DNA of 64,000 nt from Myxococcales bacterium. Its GTDB lineage: Bacteria; Myxococcota; UBA727; JABDBI01. Positions within the stretch are counted from its first letter, which is position 1; every line of letters begins with the position of its first letter. The notes under the pieces were generated by a model that saw only the letters and a list, made by a program, of their open reading frames with translations, was not told where the DNA came from and ran no database searches. The stretch lies in the NCBI GenBank assembly GCA_023898405.1, contig CP060221.1, positions 682,001 through 746,000 of the forward strand, read 5' to 3'. Positions 1 through 9,255 of the stretch are shown here, piece by piece. Both the position numbers and the translations under genes were made by a program.

Positions 1-387
1 TGCTGCACCCGTGCCCTGTCCATAATAAAACTGTCCTAACTTAGTGACGGATGCACCAAAGCTCGCAAAGTAACTATCTTTCTCGCTTTTACATGAACTG
101 CTGGTTAAAGCGCTGAAAATTTGATTGAGTTTATCTATAAGATCTTGGTCATCGATTTGCCTAAGTGGACATTGTTCAAGCCTCTTAGACTGCGGCCAAC
201 TCAAGGATAAAAATTCATCTACCCTGTCCACTACACCAAAATCAAAGCCATCGTTTTTGAGACGTCGATAAAAATCTAATTCCAAGCTTGGTGAATAGAT
301 TTCTTTTTGTCCTTCAACGGCGTTTACTGAACAGAGCGGTAACGAAAGCCCAAAGAAGATCAGAATAATAAAATTATTTTGTTTCAT
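1..387 (-). CDS. Partial secreted protein of unknown function (3' end beyond window)
   Basis: An open frame of 129 codons runs from an ATG at 387 off the left edge with no stop. The N-terminus (MKQNNFIILIFFGLSLPLCSVNA) is a typical Sec signal peptide: two polar or basic residues, a hydrophobic core, and an A-like cleavage site near residue 22. The visible mature part is charged, contains several Cys (for example near EQCPLRQ and SSSCKS), and shows no family I recognise. It lies 76 bp downstream of the lipoprotein gene at 464-1690 on the same strand, so the two may be co-transcribed. No strong ribosome binding site is visible. The function is unknown. Confidence 0.7.
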   Translation of the reverse strand, partial: MKQNNFIILIFFGLSLPLCSVNAVEGQKEIYSPSLELDFYRRLKNDGFDFGVVDRVDEFLSLSWPQSKRLEQCPLRQIDDQDLIDKLNQIFSALTSSSCKSEKDSYFASFGASVTKLGQFYYGQGTGAA

Positions 388-463
388 AAAAGCAACTAGC
401 AAAATCACATGTGTTTTGGAGCAGCAAATAATTGATTCTTAGAGCAGCTTAAAATCAGCACAA

Positions 464-1690
464 TCACCAGCTGTTATGTTCGTCTTTGTATTTTTTATAG
501 GCGATTATAGGAGGAAAATTCTGTAAGAATTTGCGAATGTCTGCGTAATTAGTCCCGCTAAGTTCGCTGTAATCACTGCCCTCAACGAGATATTTTATTT
601 GATTGGGACGAATATACTCCAAAGGCTTTAAGGTCAAAGCTTTGCTATCTATAATACGCGCATCGCCGCCGTAACTGGATATGGGTGCATCAGCAAATCT
701 GATCCGCGCTATCCAAGGAAGTTTTTCTCCTTCTACATAGGCAAAATGCCACTCTATGACGTGATTGTTTAACTTTGCTAAAAAAACATCAACCTTGATA
801 TTATTTTTGAGTTTTTCTTCGCCTTCTGTGCGCGAAAAAAGACTGTGAGATCTTAGATAGCTCTTATTTAAACACAAAAAATTTGGAAAAAAATCTTTGG
901 GCAGAGCATCTTTTTCCATGCTGGCAAAAAATTTTTCTCTGCTATCTTGTTGGCCATTGATAAAACCAACACCATTTTCATAATTATTAAATTCGGTTTT
1001 AAAATCTACACTGGTCACATTGGTGGGCGTTATTAAATTTAATTCTTCTATGCGCTTAGCTCCTTTAAATTTATTTCTGAGTTCTTCAATTTTATCAGCG
1101 CTAAGAGTAAGACACGGCCCTCCTTCATCATAGTTGAGTTGGGCATCGACAACAGGATTAGGCAGCATATCTTGTGTATAATGCGCGCCTTTATCATAGG
1201 CCCCTTCAGGATAAATAAATTGGGTAGAACGCCACACGCCATTGCTCAAAGAACGGTACAACAATTGCGAATACCACTGATGCTCATAAAAGCTATACAT
1301 AATACTCAATGGTCTTTCGCCGCAGATGCTTTTTGAAAAATAAAATTTATTGCCCTGAATTTCTAAACCTGAATTTGGTGGATATTCTTTAGCTAAAATT
1401 GCAGTTTTCAATGCTACAATCTTTTTCTCTCTATCGCTATTGGGCAAAGCATCACTAAAATCTTTTATCTGATCAACAAACTCATCTTTATCAATTTTAG
1501 CAAGCTTTGTGATTTTTTCATGTGATTGCCATTTAATAGGACATTCTAAATCAGATTTAGTAGAACGTGCAGCAGAGTTTGTTTTAGAGCTTGGAGCAAC
1601 ACTATTGTCGTTGCATGAGAATAAAAAAAGCCAAAAAGAGCTGCAGAAAATTGCAACGCAGTAATTTAATCGTGCACTAATAAATCTCAT
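464..1690 (-). CDS. Predicted lipoprotein of unknown function
   Basis: 408 residues. The N-terminus has a basic start, a hydrophobic stretch and a lipobox (LFSC, Cys at about residue 26) followed by N-D. This predicts a lipid-anchored envelope protein, and the Asp at +2 of the mature protein would favour the inner membrane if E. coli sorting rules applied. After a Ser/Thr/Asn-rich linker the body is a mixed alpha/beta domain with scattered Cys and no motif I can name. An AGGAAA ribosome site sits just upstream of the ATG. The next gene downstream (1-387) is also an exported protein. A divergent tRNA lies upstream. Confidence 0.75.
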   Translation of the reverse strand: MRFISARLNYCVAIFCSSFWLFLFSCNDNSVAPSSKTNSAARSTKSDLECPIKWQSHEKITKLAKIDKDEFVDQIKDFSDALPNSDREKKIVALKTAILAKEYPPNSGLEIQGNKFYFSKSICGERPLSIMYSFYEHQWYSQLLYRSLSNGVWRSTQFIYPEGAYDKGAHYTQDMLPNPVVDAQLNYDEGGPCLTLSADKIEELRNKFKGAKRIEELNLITPTNVTSVDFKTEFNNYENGVGFINGQQDSREKFFASMEKDALPKDFFPNFLCLNKSYLRSHSLFSRTEGEEKLKNNIKVDVFLAKLNNHVIEWHFAYVEGEKLPWIARIRFADAPISSYGGDARIIDSKALTLKPLEYIRPNQIKYLVEGSDYSELSGTNYADIRKFLQNFPPIIAYKKYKDEHNSW

Positions 1691-1822
1691 TGAATTTCCT
1701 ATTAATTTTGAAACGGCCTTCTACATATAATATTGGAATTGCTATGAAGCATATCTTCATAAAGATCAATGAGCCCCCTAGACGGCTTGTATCTGCCTGG
1801 CACAGTCCTTGCACCAATTCGG

Positions 1823-1898
1823 GCTCCCATAGCTCAGTGGATAGAGCACTTGTTTCCTAAACCAGGGGTCGCACGTTCGAGTCGTGCTGGGAGCGCCA
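1823..1898 (+). tRNA. tRNA-Arg (anticodon CCU)
   Basis: The cloverleaf can be read directly. The acceptor GCTCCCA (1823-1829) pairs with TGGGAGC (1888-1894), followed by discriminator G and an encoded CCA (1896-1898). The D arm is GCTC/GAGC, and the T arm is GCACG/CGTGC around TTCGAGT. The anticodon loop TTCCTAA gives CCU, which reads AGG. The anticodon stem CTTGT/ACCAG has one U-C mismatch in its middle pair. That is slightly unusual but tolerable. The 1691-2042 gap holds this tRNA and otherwise only AT-rich sequence. Confidence 0.93.
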
Positions 1899-2042
1899 CT
1901 ATTTATTCGCTCAATAAGCCCTAACTTTATGAATATTTCCAATAAAATATTACCAACAATTTAACTGGATCACATCCAAGATATTCAACACATGAAATAT
2001 TAAATAACACCTAACTGAATAAATAAACTAAAAGGTGGACAT

Positions 2043-2432
2043 ATGAAATTTATTACCATACTATCTTTAACTATTTCGGCTTTGTATCTGAGCAACGCCT
2101 TTGCTGAAGATCGGCCGCTAACAGAAGAAGAACGCAGACAGGCTTTGGAAATATGCTTAGAGCTAAAAAAGCTGGGGGGAAATATGGACTGCTCGGAGTA
2201 TGAAGCACCAATTCCTGTAGAAAAAGTCAGCTTTGCTATTGATAACCTGCTCTATCAATCCACAAAGTTTACTGAAGAAAAAGTATCAAGTAACTCTTGC
2301 CCAATGAATGGCCCCCAAATTGAACAGTTGATCGAAAAAACTGAAGAGCTAGCCAGAGTGCGTAAACGAGATAAAGTCAAGGCCAAACTTAAGGGTTGGA
2401 AGGATAAATTCAAATCGAAGTGTGGTTTTTAG
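2043..2432 (+). CDS. Small secreted protein of unknown function
   Basis: 129 residues, with a clear signal peptide (MKFITILSLTISALYLSNAFA, cleavage after AFA). The mature part is about 108 residues, highly charged, with four Cys (ICLEL, MDCSE, SNSCPM, SKCGF) that could form two disulfides. Its C-terminus is Lys-rich. An AAAGGTGG ribosome site sits a few bases before the ATG, and a strong intrinsic terminator follows at 2462. It therefore looks like an independent transcript downstream of the tRNA. I recognise no family. Confidence 0.72.
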   Translation: MKFITILSLTISALYLSNAFAEDRPLTEEERRQALEICLELKKLGGNMDCSEYEAPIPVEKVSFAIDNLLYQSTKFTEEKVSSNSCPMNGPQIEQLIEKTEELARVRKRDKVKAKLKGWKDKFKSKCGF

Positions 2433-2461
2433 TGTTTGCTAAAAAAAGTTACTAAGATCAG

Positions 2462-2498
2462 AGCTTGGAGACTACATAGTCTCTAAGCTTTTCTCTAA
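2462..2498 (+). terminator. Rho-independent terminator
   Basis: A 12-bp stem (2462-2473 with 2478-2489, one G-T pair) closes a 4-base ACAT loop. It is followed by a T-rich run (TTTCTCTAATTTTTTT). It lies 30 bp after the stop of the small secreted protein and 34 bp before the next gene, so it separates their transcripts. Confidence 0.75.
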
Positions 2499-2531
2499 TT
2501 TTTTTAAAAAAACACGTTAGGAAAGCTTGAG

Positions 2532-3656
2532 ATGTTTTTAAGGCAGTCATTTTGGATATCATCTTTTATTATAACTGCGATATTGCTTTATCTGACGCTC
2601 AATCACCTGATAAAAATAAACTCTTCATACAAGCCGGATGCATCTCAATTAGAAGATGATGAGGCCGTAAAAAATTATCTCGATAGCTATTTTTTAAACA
2701 CCAAATCAAGCAGCAAAGATTATAGTTTCCGTATAGCCACTGGGGTTTATGTAGAATCCATCGATTGGCTTGATTCAAACTCTTTTTATATTTCAGGCTA
2801 TGTGTGGCAAAAATATCCTAAAGAATCTTTGGGCAAAATAAGCCAAGGATTTGTTTTGCCGGAAGCTGTCAACTTAAAGAAAAAGTTTGCCTATCGCTAT
2901 AAAGATCAATGGGGCGAAACAGTGGGTTGGTTGTTCGAAGGAAAAATCACCCAACGCTTTGATTTCACCAAATATCCCTTCGATCATAAAGCGGTACGGC
3001 TGCGCCTATGGCATGAGGAGCTCAACCAAAAAGTATTGCTTGTACCAGACTTGCAAAGCTACGATAGCACCTTGGCCGGCGATAAATTTGGTATCGATCC
3101 TGAAATTGTTTTAGGCGGATACACCATTGCTGAAACTTTTTTTCATTACCGCCACCTTGAATACGATACCAATTTTGGCTTTTCTGGCTCAAAGATTCCC
3201 AAAGATTTCCCAGAGCTTTACTACAACATCGTTATAAAAAGAAACTCCACCGATGCTTTGATTATCAATGTTCTTCCACTCTTTATAGTAATTATTTTGT
3301 GCTTTTCATCGCTGCTTTCGGTCACCTTTGACCCTGCCAAACGAGAAATTTTTAATTTCCAATTTTTAGAAATTCTTACTCAGTGTGGTGCACTTTTTTT
3401 CGTTATCCTGCTCGCTCACATTCACCTTAGAGAAATCCTTGCTGGAGTGGGTATTGTCTATTTGGAGTACATGTATCTTGCTGTTTATTTGGCCATCGTG
3501 TACGTGGCGGTCAATGCATTTTTGGTTGTTCATTCTGAGCTAAAAAACTACAAGCTCTATCAACTCATACGCTACCAGGACAATCTTCTTCCTAAGGTGT
3601 TCTTTTTGCCGTTTTTTTCAGCTGTTGCGTTGATTATAAGTTTTTATTTTTTTTAG
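2532..3656 (+). CDS. Pentameric ligand-gated ion channel-like membrane protein (Cys-loop receptor superfamily, putative)
   Basis: 374 residues. An N-terminal hydrophobic segment (about 7-27, signal or anchor) is followed by a roughly 210-residue beta-rich extracytoplasmic domain. Four C-terminal hydrophobic segments follow (about 240-262, 280-300, 306-330, 352-372). The stretch 'FDFTKYPFDHKAVRLRLW' near residue 140 matches the prokaryotic Cys-loop pattern (F..YPFD.Q.L.(I/L).L) of GLIC/ELIC-type channels. 'VYVESIDWLD' resembles their first strands, and an 'IKRN' precedes the first membrane helix as in pre-M1. Order and length fit a proton- or ligand-gated channel subunit. The ligand is unknown. 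It stands alone between a terminator and trpS. The alternative is another beta-sandwich plus 4-TM sensor. Confidence 0.55.
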   Translation: MFLRQSFWISSFIITAILLYLTLNHLIKINSSYKPDASQLEDDEAVKNYLDSYFLNTKSSSKDYSFRIATGVYVESIDWLDSNSFYISGYVWQKYPKESLGKISQGFVLPEAVNLKKKFAYRYKDQWGETVGWLFEGKITQRFDFTKYPFDHKAVRLRLWHEELNQKVLLVPDLQSYDSTLAGDKFGIDPEIVLGGYTIAETFFHYRHLEYDTNFGFSGSKIPKDFPELYYNIVIKRNSTDALIINVLPLFIVIILCFSSLLSVTFDPAKREIFNFQFLEILTQCGALFFVILLAHIHLREILAGVGIVYLEYMYLAVYLAIVYVAVNAFLVVHSELKNYKLYQLIRYQDNLLPKVFFLPFFSAVALIISFYFF

Positions 3657-3773
3657 ACACGCTATAGCTAAAGGCCAAAAAAGTAAGTTATACCAGTCGC
3701 AGAAATTAGGCTTGGTTAATTCCTGAGCTTGGTATTACAAGCATTTTTTGCTCACTATTCAACAAGGTAGAAA

Positions 3774-4766
3774 ATGAAAAAAATAATTCTTACTGGTGAC
3801 AGGCCTAGCGGTCGTCTTCATTTGGGGCACTACATTGGCTCTTTACATAGCAGATTAAAGTTAGAGCAACAATTTGAACAATACGTCATGATTGCCGATG
3901 TTCAGGCACTGACCGATAATTTTGAGAACCCAGAAAAAATTACTCAAAACGTTTATGAGGTGGCCAAAGATTATATTGCAGTTGGTCTTGACCCCACTAA
4001 AACCACTATCTTTATTCAATCTCAGGTTCCAGAAATTACCGAACTTACCATTTACTTCTTAAATCTCGTAAGCTTAGGTCGCCTTGAAAGAAATCCCACG
4101 GTCAAAGCCGAGATTAAACAAAAAGGTTTTGAAAACTCTATCCCTGCAGGATTTTTATGTTACCCCGTAAGTCAGGCCGCAGACATCAGTATTTTTCAAG
4201 CTGAACTCGTACCGGTAGGCGATGATCAGTTGCCAATGATTGAGCAGACCAACGAAATTGTCCGTCGCTTTAACCGCATCTATAACACTCAGTGCCTTAA
4301 AGAATGCCAAGCACATTTGAGTGCATCGCCGCGTTTGCTTGGCATCGATGGCAAAGCCAAAGCAAGCAAATCCTTGGGCAATACAATTTTTTTGGCCGAT
4401 AGTCCTGAAGAAATAAAACAAAAAGTATTTTCTATGTTCACCGATCCCGATCATTTACAAGTGAGTGACCCTGGAAAGGTTGAGGGAAATATTGTTTTTC
4501 ATTATCTTGATGCCTTTCACTCTAACAAAGAAGAAGTAGCTCAGCTTAAGGCTCACTATCAAAAAGGTGGCCTTGGTGACGTCACCATCAAAAAAATTCT
4601 TAATCAAACTTTGCAGGATTTTTTAAGTCCCATCCGGGAAAAAAGAGAAAGGCTTAACTCAAAGGATATAAAAGAAATGCTCATAGAGGGCACGAAAAAA
4701 GCTCGACAAAGAGCTCAGCACACAATGACTCAAGTGCGTGAAGTGATAGGGCTCAATTATTTTTAG
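3774..4766 (+). CDS. trpS: Tryptophanyl-tRNA synthetase
   Basis: 330 residues, the usual length for class Ic TrpRS. It charges tRNA-Trp with tryptophan in the cytoplasm using ATP. The N-terminus has the TrpRS signature TGDRPSGRLHLGH, whose HLGH (residues 16-19) is the HIGH motif. KASKS near 196-200 is the KMSKS-like loop. GDDQ.P..E in the middle is the tryptophan/adenylate pocket typical of the family. The ATG at 3774 follows a CAAGGTAG ribosome site. It is a single gene, convergent with the leftward pyrG-asd operon. Confidence 0.95.
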   Translation: MKKIILTGDRPSGRLHLGHYIGSLHSRLKLEQQFEQYVMIADVQALTDNFENPEKITQNVYEVAKDYIAVGLDPTKTTIFIQSQVPEITELTIYFLNLVSLGRLERNPTVKAEIKQKGFENSIPAGFLCYPVSQAADISIFQAELVPVGDDQLPMIEQTNEIVRRFNRIYNTQCLKECQAHLSASPRLLGIDGKAKASKSLGNTIFLADSPEEIKQKVFSMFTDPDHLQVSDPGKVEGNIVFHYLDAFHSNKEEVAQLKAHYQKGGLGDVTIKKILNQTLQDFLSPIREKRERLNSKDIKEMLIEGTKKARQRAQHTMTQVREVIGLNYF

Positions 4767-4784
4767 CTTCTACTTAAAACAAAT

Positions 4785-4869
4785 ACCGCCAAAAAATAGC
4801 TTTGCACCATTCATCAGATACTCCTTCTTAGTTTACAAGGATTATTGCAAGCGCATTATTTTTGGCGGT
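4785..4869. repeat. 11-bp inverted repeat with 63-bp spacer between convergent genes
   Basis: ACCGCCAAAAA (4785-4795) is perfectly complementary to TTTTTGGCGGT (4859-4869). It lies between the convergent ends of trpS and the surface-protein gene. The spacer is long for an ordinary terminator, so it may be a weak bidirectional terminator or a pair of binding sites. A related motif (GCCAAAAATNATTT) recurs near 35.53, 37.48 and 57.89 kb. Confidence 0.45.
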
Positions 4870-4899
4870 GAGTATTTTATTTATGAACTCAAATAAAAT

Positions 4900-6618
4900 C
4901 TATGGCAGCTCAAAAACCAAACCAAAAGTCCACATCAAAGGCAAGGATGTGCCCATCACGTCTTTGGCTGAGAATTGAAATCCCTTGGAACCAAAGGTAT
5001 CGATCTTGGTATAAGAAAGCTCGCCTTTAAGATAAACATGGTCTAGAGTACCCGATCCCCTTGCTGCTCGAACAGCTCCAGGCTCTAAAAAATCAAGCAT
5101 TAACATAAGCCCTAAAGCCCCCTGATAACCAAATCTAAAACCATGCGGATCTGTGGCAAATTTTTTGCTCGAATCAATATTTGAGGTGAAAGAATAACCG
5201 TGAGCGATCAATGCTCCTCTCACATAGGGTACCAAGGGAACATACTCTTTGAAATAATCCATAAGATAGGTCAGCTGCGGGCGAAATTGATACATATGGA
5301 GTGTCGCACTGATACTGCTCACAGGCTTATTAATATCTGCACCATCATTCACGTCAGCTTCAAGGGCTTGTCCTTGAGTGAAGGTATAACCTACACCAAG
5401 ACCTAACTGTAAACTTCCATAGTTATCGAAAAGATGCACATCTGCCTCAAAACCCAAAAGCGGGTTAATAGGCCCATCATCATCGCTGCTTGATTTTCTA
5501 AAATATGATTTATAAAAGGGGAAAATTTTCCCATTTTTTTCACTGTCGAGATCCGGACGATACATTGAGCCTAAAAGTCCAATATTAAACTGCCCTAATC
5601 GAGCATGAGAATCCTTTGCTGGCATCAGAAAAAACGTCAAGCACAAAATGGCAACGCTCGATGATTTTTTAAATTTCTTGATTCTAAGTCCGATGAAAAA
5701 TAAACCTACAAGCAGTAAAAAAGAAAAAGAGGATGACGATGAAGTTTGGCACGACCAACTAACTTGACTACCATCGCCATTATAGGAATTAAGCGGCAAA
5801 AGCACGGGGATGGGAGTAAAAGTATATGTTTTACTCCACTCATAAGCAGTAGCATTATGATCGAGGGGCCTCACTTTGAGCACATATTCAACTTTATTCT
5901 TTAAATTTTTAATTTTTATGCGAGGGGGAACGACAACAACCTTGGTAAAATTGCTTGGGCAATTACCTTTTGCATTTGCAAGATCTGCCAAAGTTTGAGC
6001 ACTACTCTTTTCTCCATAACAAATTTCTACTTTGTCTACCTTACCACTGCTTTCTACTTCAAAAGTAATCTCGTTGTTGGCAGCAGCTTCATTCTTGATC
6101 TTGTCAATGCTCGGAACCGTTGTTTCAAATGCGTAATGAGCCTGAGCTATAAGATCGGTGGCTCCAGAGGTACCAGGATATACGCACAATAAATTAGATC
6201 CACTCGTTCCTTTTGATTTGCATTGACCATCACTCAGTAAAAACCCCTCAGGAAAAACAAGAGAGTCCGAATCGACATGCACCGTGGAATCTCGATTATC
6301 GGTTATAGTGGGCCAACATCGAATTTTATCGAGGTCTTTTTTGTTTCCTGGCTCCCTACGAACGATGCGAAAATCATCGTAGGATTCCACAATGTCTTTG
6401 GGCAATATAAGCTTAGCAGTTTTGCTCGTTTTGCCACACGAGCCTCTACCAATTTCATTTACCCGTTTTTTATTGATTTCTATGACTGCCTCGGCAACCT
6501 CGCCTTTGGCATTATTATCGTAATTTTCCGTTCTAGCAGTCAGACCAAGACTCGTCATGCACAATAAAAACAAACAAATTTTTTTCAGACTTAAGTCAAA
6601 GCTCAGTGACGAAGACAT
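4900..6618 (-). CDS. Two-part surface protein: periplasmic/surface N-half with C-terminal-type anchor signal, fused to an outer-membrane beta-barrel domain
   Basis: 572 residues from the ATG at 6618, which has a GGAG site upstream. A longer in-frame start at 6663 would overlap asd and lacks a ribosome site. Residues ~10-30 are a signal peptide. Residues ~30-290 are a Cys-containing beta-rich domain with a fibronectin-like look ('VEYVLKVRPLD'). At ~295-325 come a Cys, a Ser run, a hydrophobic helix and 'RIKKFKK', the layout of a MYXO-CTERM-like sorting tail. A second signal-peptide-like stretch ending 'DSHA' follows immediately. The rest (~345-572) is a beta-barrel resembling the myxobacterial MXAN_2562-type family. 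It looks like two genes joined by loss of a stop and start. It is co-directional with and 16 bp from asd. The function is unknown. Confidence 0.65.
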   Translation of the reverse strand: MSSSLSFDLSLKKICLFLLCMTSLGLTARTENYDNNAKGEVAEAVIEINKKRVNEIGRGSCGKTSKTAKLILPKDIVESYDDFRIVRREPGNKKDLDKIRCWPTITDNRDSTVHVDSDSLVFPEGFLLSDGQCKSKGTSGSNLLCVYPGTSGATDLIAQAHYAFETTVPSIDKIKNEAAANNEITFEVESSGKVDKVEICYGEKSSAQTLADLANAKGNCPSNFTKVVVVPPRIKIKNLKNKVEYVLKVRPLDHNATAYEWSKTYTFTPIPVLLPLNSYNGDGSQVSWSCQTSSSSSFSFLLLVGLFFIGLRIKKFKKSSSVAILCLTFFLMPAKDSHARLGQFNIGLLGSMYRPDLDSEKNGKIFPFYKSYFRKSSSDDDGPINPLLGFEADVHLFDNYGSLQLGLGVGYTFTQGQALEADVNDGADINKPVSSISATLHMYQFRPQLTYLMDYFKEYVPLVPYVRGALIAHGYSFTSNIDSSKKFATDPHGFRFGYQGALGLMLMLDFLEPGAVRAARGSGTLDHVYLKGELSYTKIDTFGSKGFQFSAKDVMGTSLPLMWTFGLVFELP

Positions 6619-6634
6619 AAATATTTCACTCCAG

Positions 6635-7636
6635 CTAAAGTTTTTCAGCGATACGCACTGCATTTAATGCTGCTCCAGTACGAAGATTGTCGCTCACTAT
6701 CCACAATGACAATCCATACTTTACCGATGTATTAGGTCTAATGCGACCTACCAAAGTCATATCCTCCCCAGAAGCATCGAGAGGAGTAGGATATTTCCCC
6801 TGTGTTGGCTCATCAATTAATATAATGCCTGGAGTTTTTGCAAGCGTCTCAAGCATATCATTTAATTTAATTTCATTTTTAGTAGCTATATTCACCGACA
6901 TGGAATGGCTATTAAAGACCGGTACCCTGACACAGGTCACTTCCATTTTTAATTCAGGTAGAGATAGAATTTTTTGAGTCTCCTCGATAATTTTTTTCTC
7001 TTCACTAGTTTTTCCCTGCTCATCAATCAAAGATAAAGCCGGAATAAATGGCAAAACATTAAAAGCAATCCGTCGACCAAATACCGGCGATTTACTGTCT
7101 CTGAGATTAAATAAATCGCGCACCTGTGTTTCAAGCTCATCAGCCCCTGCCTTACCAGCGCCCGAGACCGCCTGATAAGTTGATAGCACCACACTTTCCA
7201 AAGGTGATTGCTGATTGATCACTGATAAAACTTGAGCTAAAGGCGTAGCTACACAATTGGGAGTAGCAATGATTTTGGAGCTATGCTCTTTTAGGCCTTT
7301 ATCGTTGACATCTGCCACCACCAAAGCCACATCTTCTCGCATGCGCAGTGCACTGGATTTATCAATGCAGATAACTCCTCGATGGGCCACCTGATCAACA
7401 AAAGTCCGTGAAATTTTATCACCAGCGGCAAAAAATGCGATATCGCTATCAATCTGCTCTGGCGAAATAAGCTCTTCTACAACATGCTCATCGCCCATAA
7501 ATTCTATTTTTTCACCCCTAGAACGCTCGGAGCAAAATAATTTTACGGCACTCACAGGAAAGGAACGCTCTTCTAAAATATGGAGCAATTCGCGGCCTAC
7601 AAGACCAGTAGCTCCGATCACTGAAATACTTTTCAT
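6635..7636 (-). CDS. asd: Aspartate-semialdehyde dehydrogenase
   Basis: 333 residues. It reduces aspartyl phosphate to aspartate semialdehyde with NADPH, the branch point to lysine/diaminopimelate, threonine and methionine. The N-terminal Rossmann motif GATGLVGRE is near residues 8-16. The catalytic Cys is C128 in TPNCVATP. SGAGKAG and the HSMSV histidine region of the C-terminal domain are present. Its ATG overlaps the pyrG stop by 4 bp, which implies translational coupling. A GGAG site lies inside the pyrG end. It is followed 16 bp later by the surface-protein gene. Confidence 0.94.
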   Translation of the reverse strand: MKSISVIGATGLVGRELLHILEERSFPVSAVKLFCSERSRGEKIEFMGDEHVVEELISPEQIDSDIAFFAAGDKISRTFVDQVAHRGVICIDKSSALRMREDVALVVADVNDKGLKEHSSKIIATPNCVATPLAQVLSVINQQSPLESVVLSTYQAVSGAGKAGADELETQVRDLFNLRDSKSPVFGRRIAFNVLPFIPALSLIDEQGKTSEEKKIIEETQKILSLPELKMEVTCVRVPVFNSHSMSVNIATKNEIKLNDMLETLAKTPGIILIDEPTQGKYPTPLDASGEDMTLVGRIRPNTSVKYGLSLWIVSDNLRTGAALNAVRIAEKL

Positions 7637-9255
7637 TGGTCTTTTTCTCCCGCACGTTTTTTTAAAGCTGCCCCAATAAAGGATTTGAAAATAGGGTGAG
7701 GACGGCTTGGCCTTGAATTAAATTCAGGATGAAACTGAGTAGCAATAAAAAAATCATGTTCTTTAAGCTCAATGATTTCGACTAAATTCACACTTGGACA
7801 CGTACCACTTACCACAAGGCCGGCTTTTTTAAGTGTATCCACATAGTGATTGTTCACTTCAAAACGATGTCGATGTCTCTCTTGAATATCATCTTTTCCA
7901 TAGATCTTATGAGCAAGTGTATTCGGCTCTATGTGGCAAGGATGATCACCTAAGCGCATGGTGCCTCCTTTTTTTTGCACATGAAGTTGAGTTTCCATCA
8001 TGTGAATCACCTTAGTTTTGGCATGCTGATTAAATTCTTCTGAATCAGCATCCTTAAGCCCTGCTACATGACGAGCATATTCGATAACCGCCATTTGCAG
8101 TCCCAAACAAATACCGAAAAAAGGAATATTATGAGTGCGAGCATATTCAATGGCCATTATTTTTCCATCAATACCGCGCTCGCCAAAACCACCCGGCACC
8201 AAAATCGCATCCACTGTAGAAAATTCTTTAGCTACTTGATCCTTGTTTAGTTTTTCAGCATCGATAAAACGGCATCTCACTTTGCTTTGATGAGCTATGC
8301 CTGCATGAATGAGCGCCTCGTTAATGCTCTTGTAACTTTCAATGAGATCCACATATTTGCCCACCACAGCGACACAAACTTCACTGAGGGGATTCATAAA
8401 ACGATAAACAACATCTTCCCATTGATGGAGATCCGGCTTTCTTGCCCAAATATTTAAAAGGTTGACAATAATATCGTCGATACCTTCTTTATGAAGCATG
8501 GACGGAACTTGATAAACTGTTTGAGCATCGGTGCAATTGATAACCGCTGAGGCCGGCACGTTACAGAAAAGCGATATTTTTTGTTTAATATCATCAGGAA
8601 CAGCTTGTTCAGATCTCAGCAATAAAATATCAGGCTGAATTCCCTGACTGAGCGCTTCTTTGACTGAGTGTTGTGTAGGTTTGGTTTTAAGTTCACCGGC
8701 ACTTTTGATCAAAGGTACGTAACTCACATGAACAAAGACTGAATTTTCTGCTCCCACCTCTGCCCTAAACTGTCGAATTGCTTCAATGAAAGGCAAAGAC
8801 TCAATGTCGCCGATGGTACCACCAACTTCGCAGATTAAAATGTCGTGCCCATGAGCAGCTTTCTTGATCACTCTTTTAATTTGGTCAGTAACGTGGGGAA
8901 TCACTTGGACGGTAGCACCCAAATATTCTCCGTTGCGTTCTTTTTCCAAAACTTCTTGATAAATTTGCCCAGCCGTCGTGCTATTTTCTCTACCCAAATC
9001 TTTGTTCAAATAACGTTCATAGTGTCCCAAATCCAAATCGGTTTCTGCACCATCTTTGGTAACAAAAACCTCTCCGTGTTGAAAAGGATTCATAGTCCCA
9101 GGGTCTACGTTTAGATAAGGGTCGAGCTTCAAGATTGAGACATCAAGTCCACGAGCCTGCAATAATGCTCCAATCGAGGCTGAGGCAATCCCTTTGCCCA
9201 GCGAACTAATAACACCACCCGTTACAAAAATATATTTTGGTTCATGAGATACCAT
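7633..9255 (-). CDS. pyrG: CTP synthase (glutamine-hydrolysing)
   Basis: 540 residues, normal length. It converts UTP to CTP using ATP and glutamine ammonia. The N-terminal synthetase domain begins KYIFVTGGVISSLGKG (P-loop, residues ~6-21), with DPYLNVDPGTMNPFQHGEVFV and the EVGGTIGDIES segment. The C-terminal class I glutamine amidotransferase domain has the nucleophile C383 in GICLGLQ and a His/Glu pair near the end (QFHPEF). It is first in the leftward pyrG-asd-surface protein operon. A 450-bp non-coding region with a palindromic repeat lies upstream. Confidence 0.97.
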   Translation of the reverse strand: MVSHEPKYIFVTGGVISSLGKGIASASIGALLQARGLDVSILKLDPYLNVDPGTMNPFQHGEVFVTKDGAETDLDLGHYERYLNKDLGRENSTTAGQIYQEVLEKERNGEYLGATVQVIPHVTDQIKRVIKKAAHGHDILICEVGGTIGDIESLPFIEAIRQFRAEVGAENSVFVHVSYVPLIKSAGELKTKPTQHSVKEALSQGIQPDILLLRSEQAVPDDIKQKISLFCNVPASAVINCTDAQTVYQVPSMLHKEGIDDIIVNLLNIWARKPDLHQWEDVVYRFMNPLSEVCVAVVGKYVDLIESYKSINEALIHAGIAHQSKVRCRFIDAEKLNKDQVAKEFSTVDAILVPGGFGERGIDGKIMAIEYARTHNIPFFGICLGLQMAVIEYARHVAGLKDADSEEFNQHAKTKVIHMMETQLHVQKKGGTMRLGDHPCHIEPNTLAHKIYGKDDIQERHRHRFEVNNHYVDTLKKAGLVVSGTCPSVNLVEIIELKEHDFFIATQFHPEFNSRPSRPHPIFKSFIGAALKKRAGEKDQ

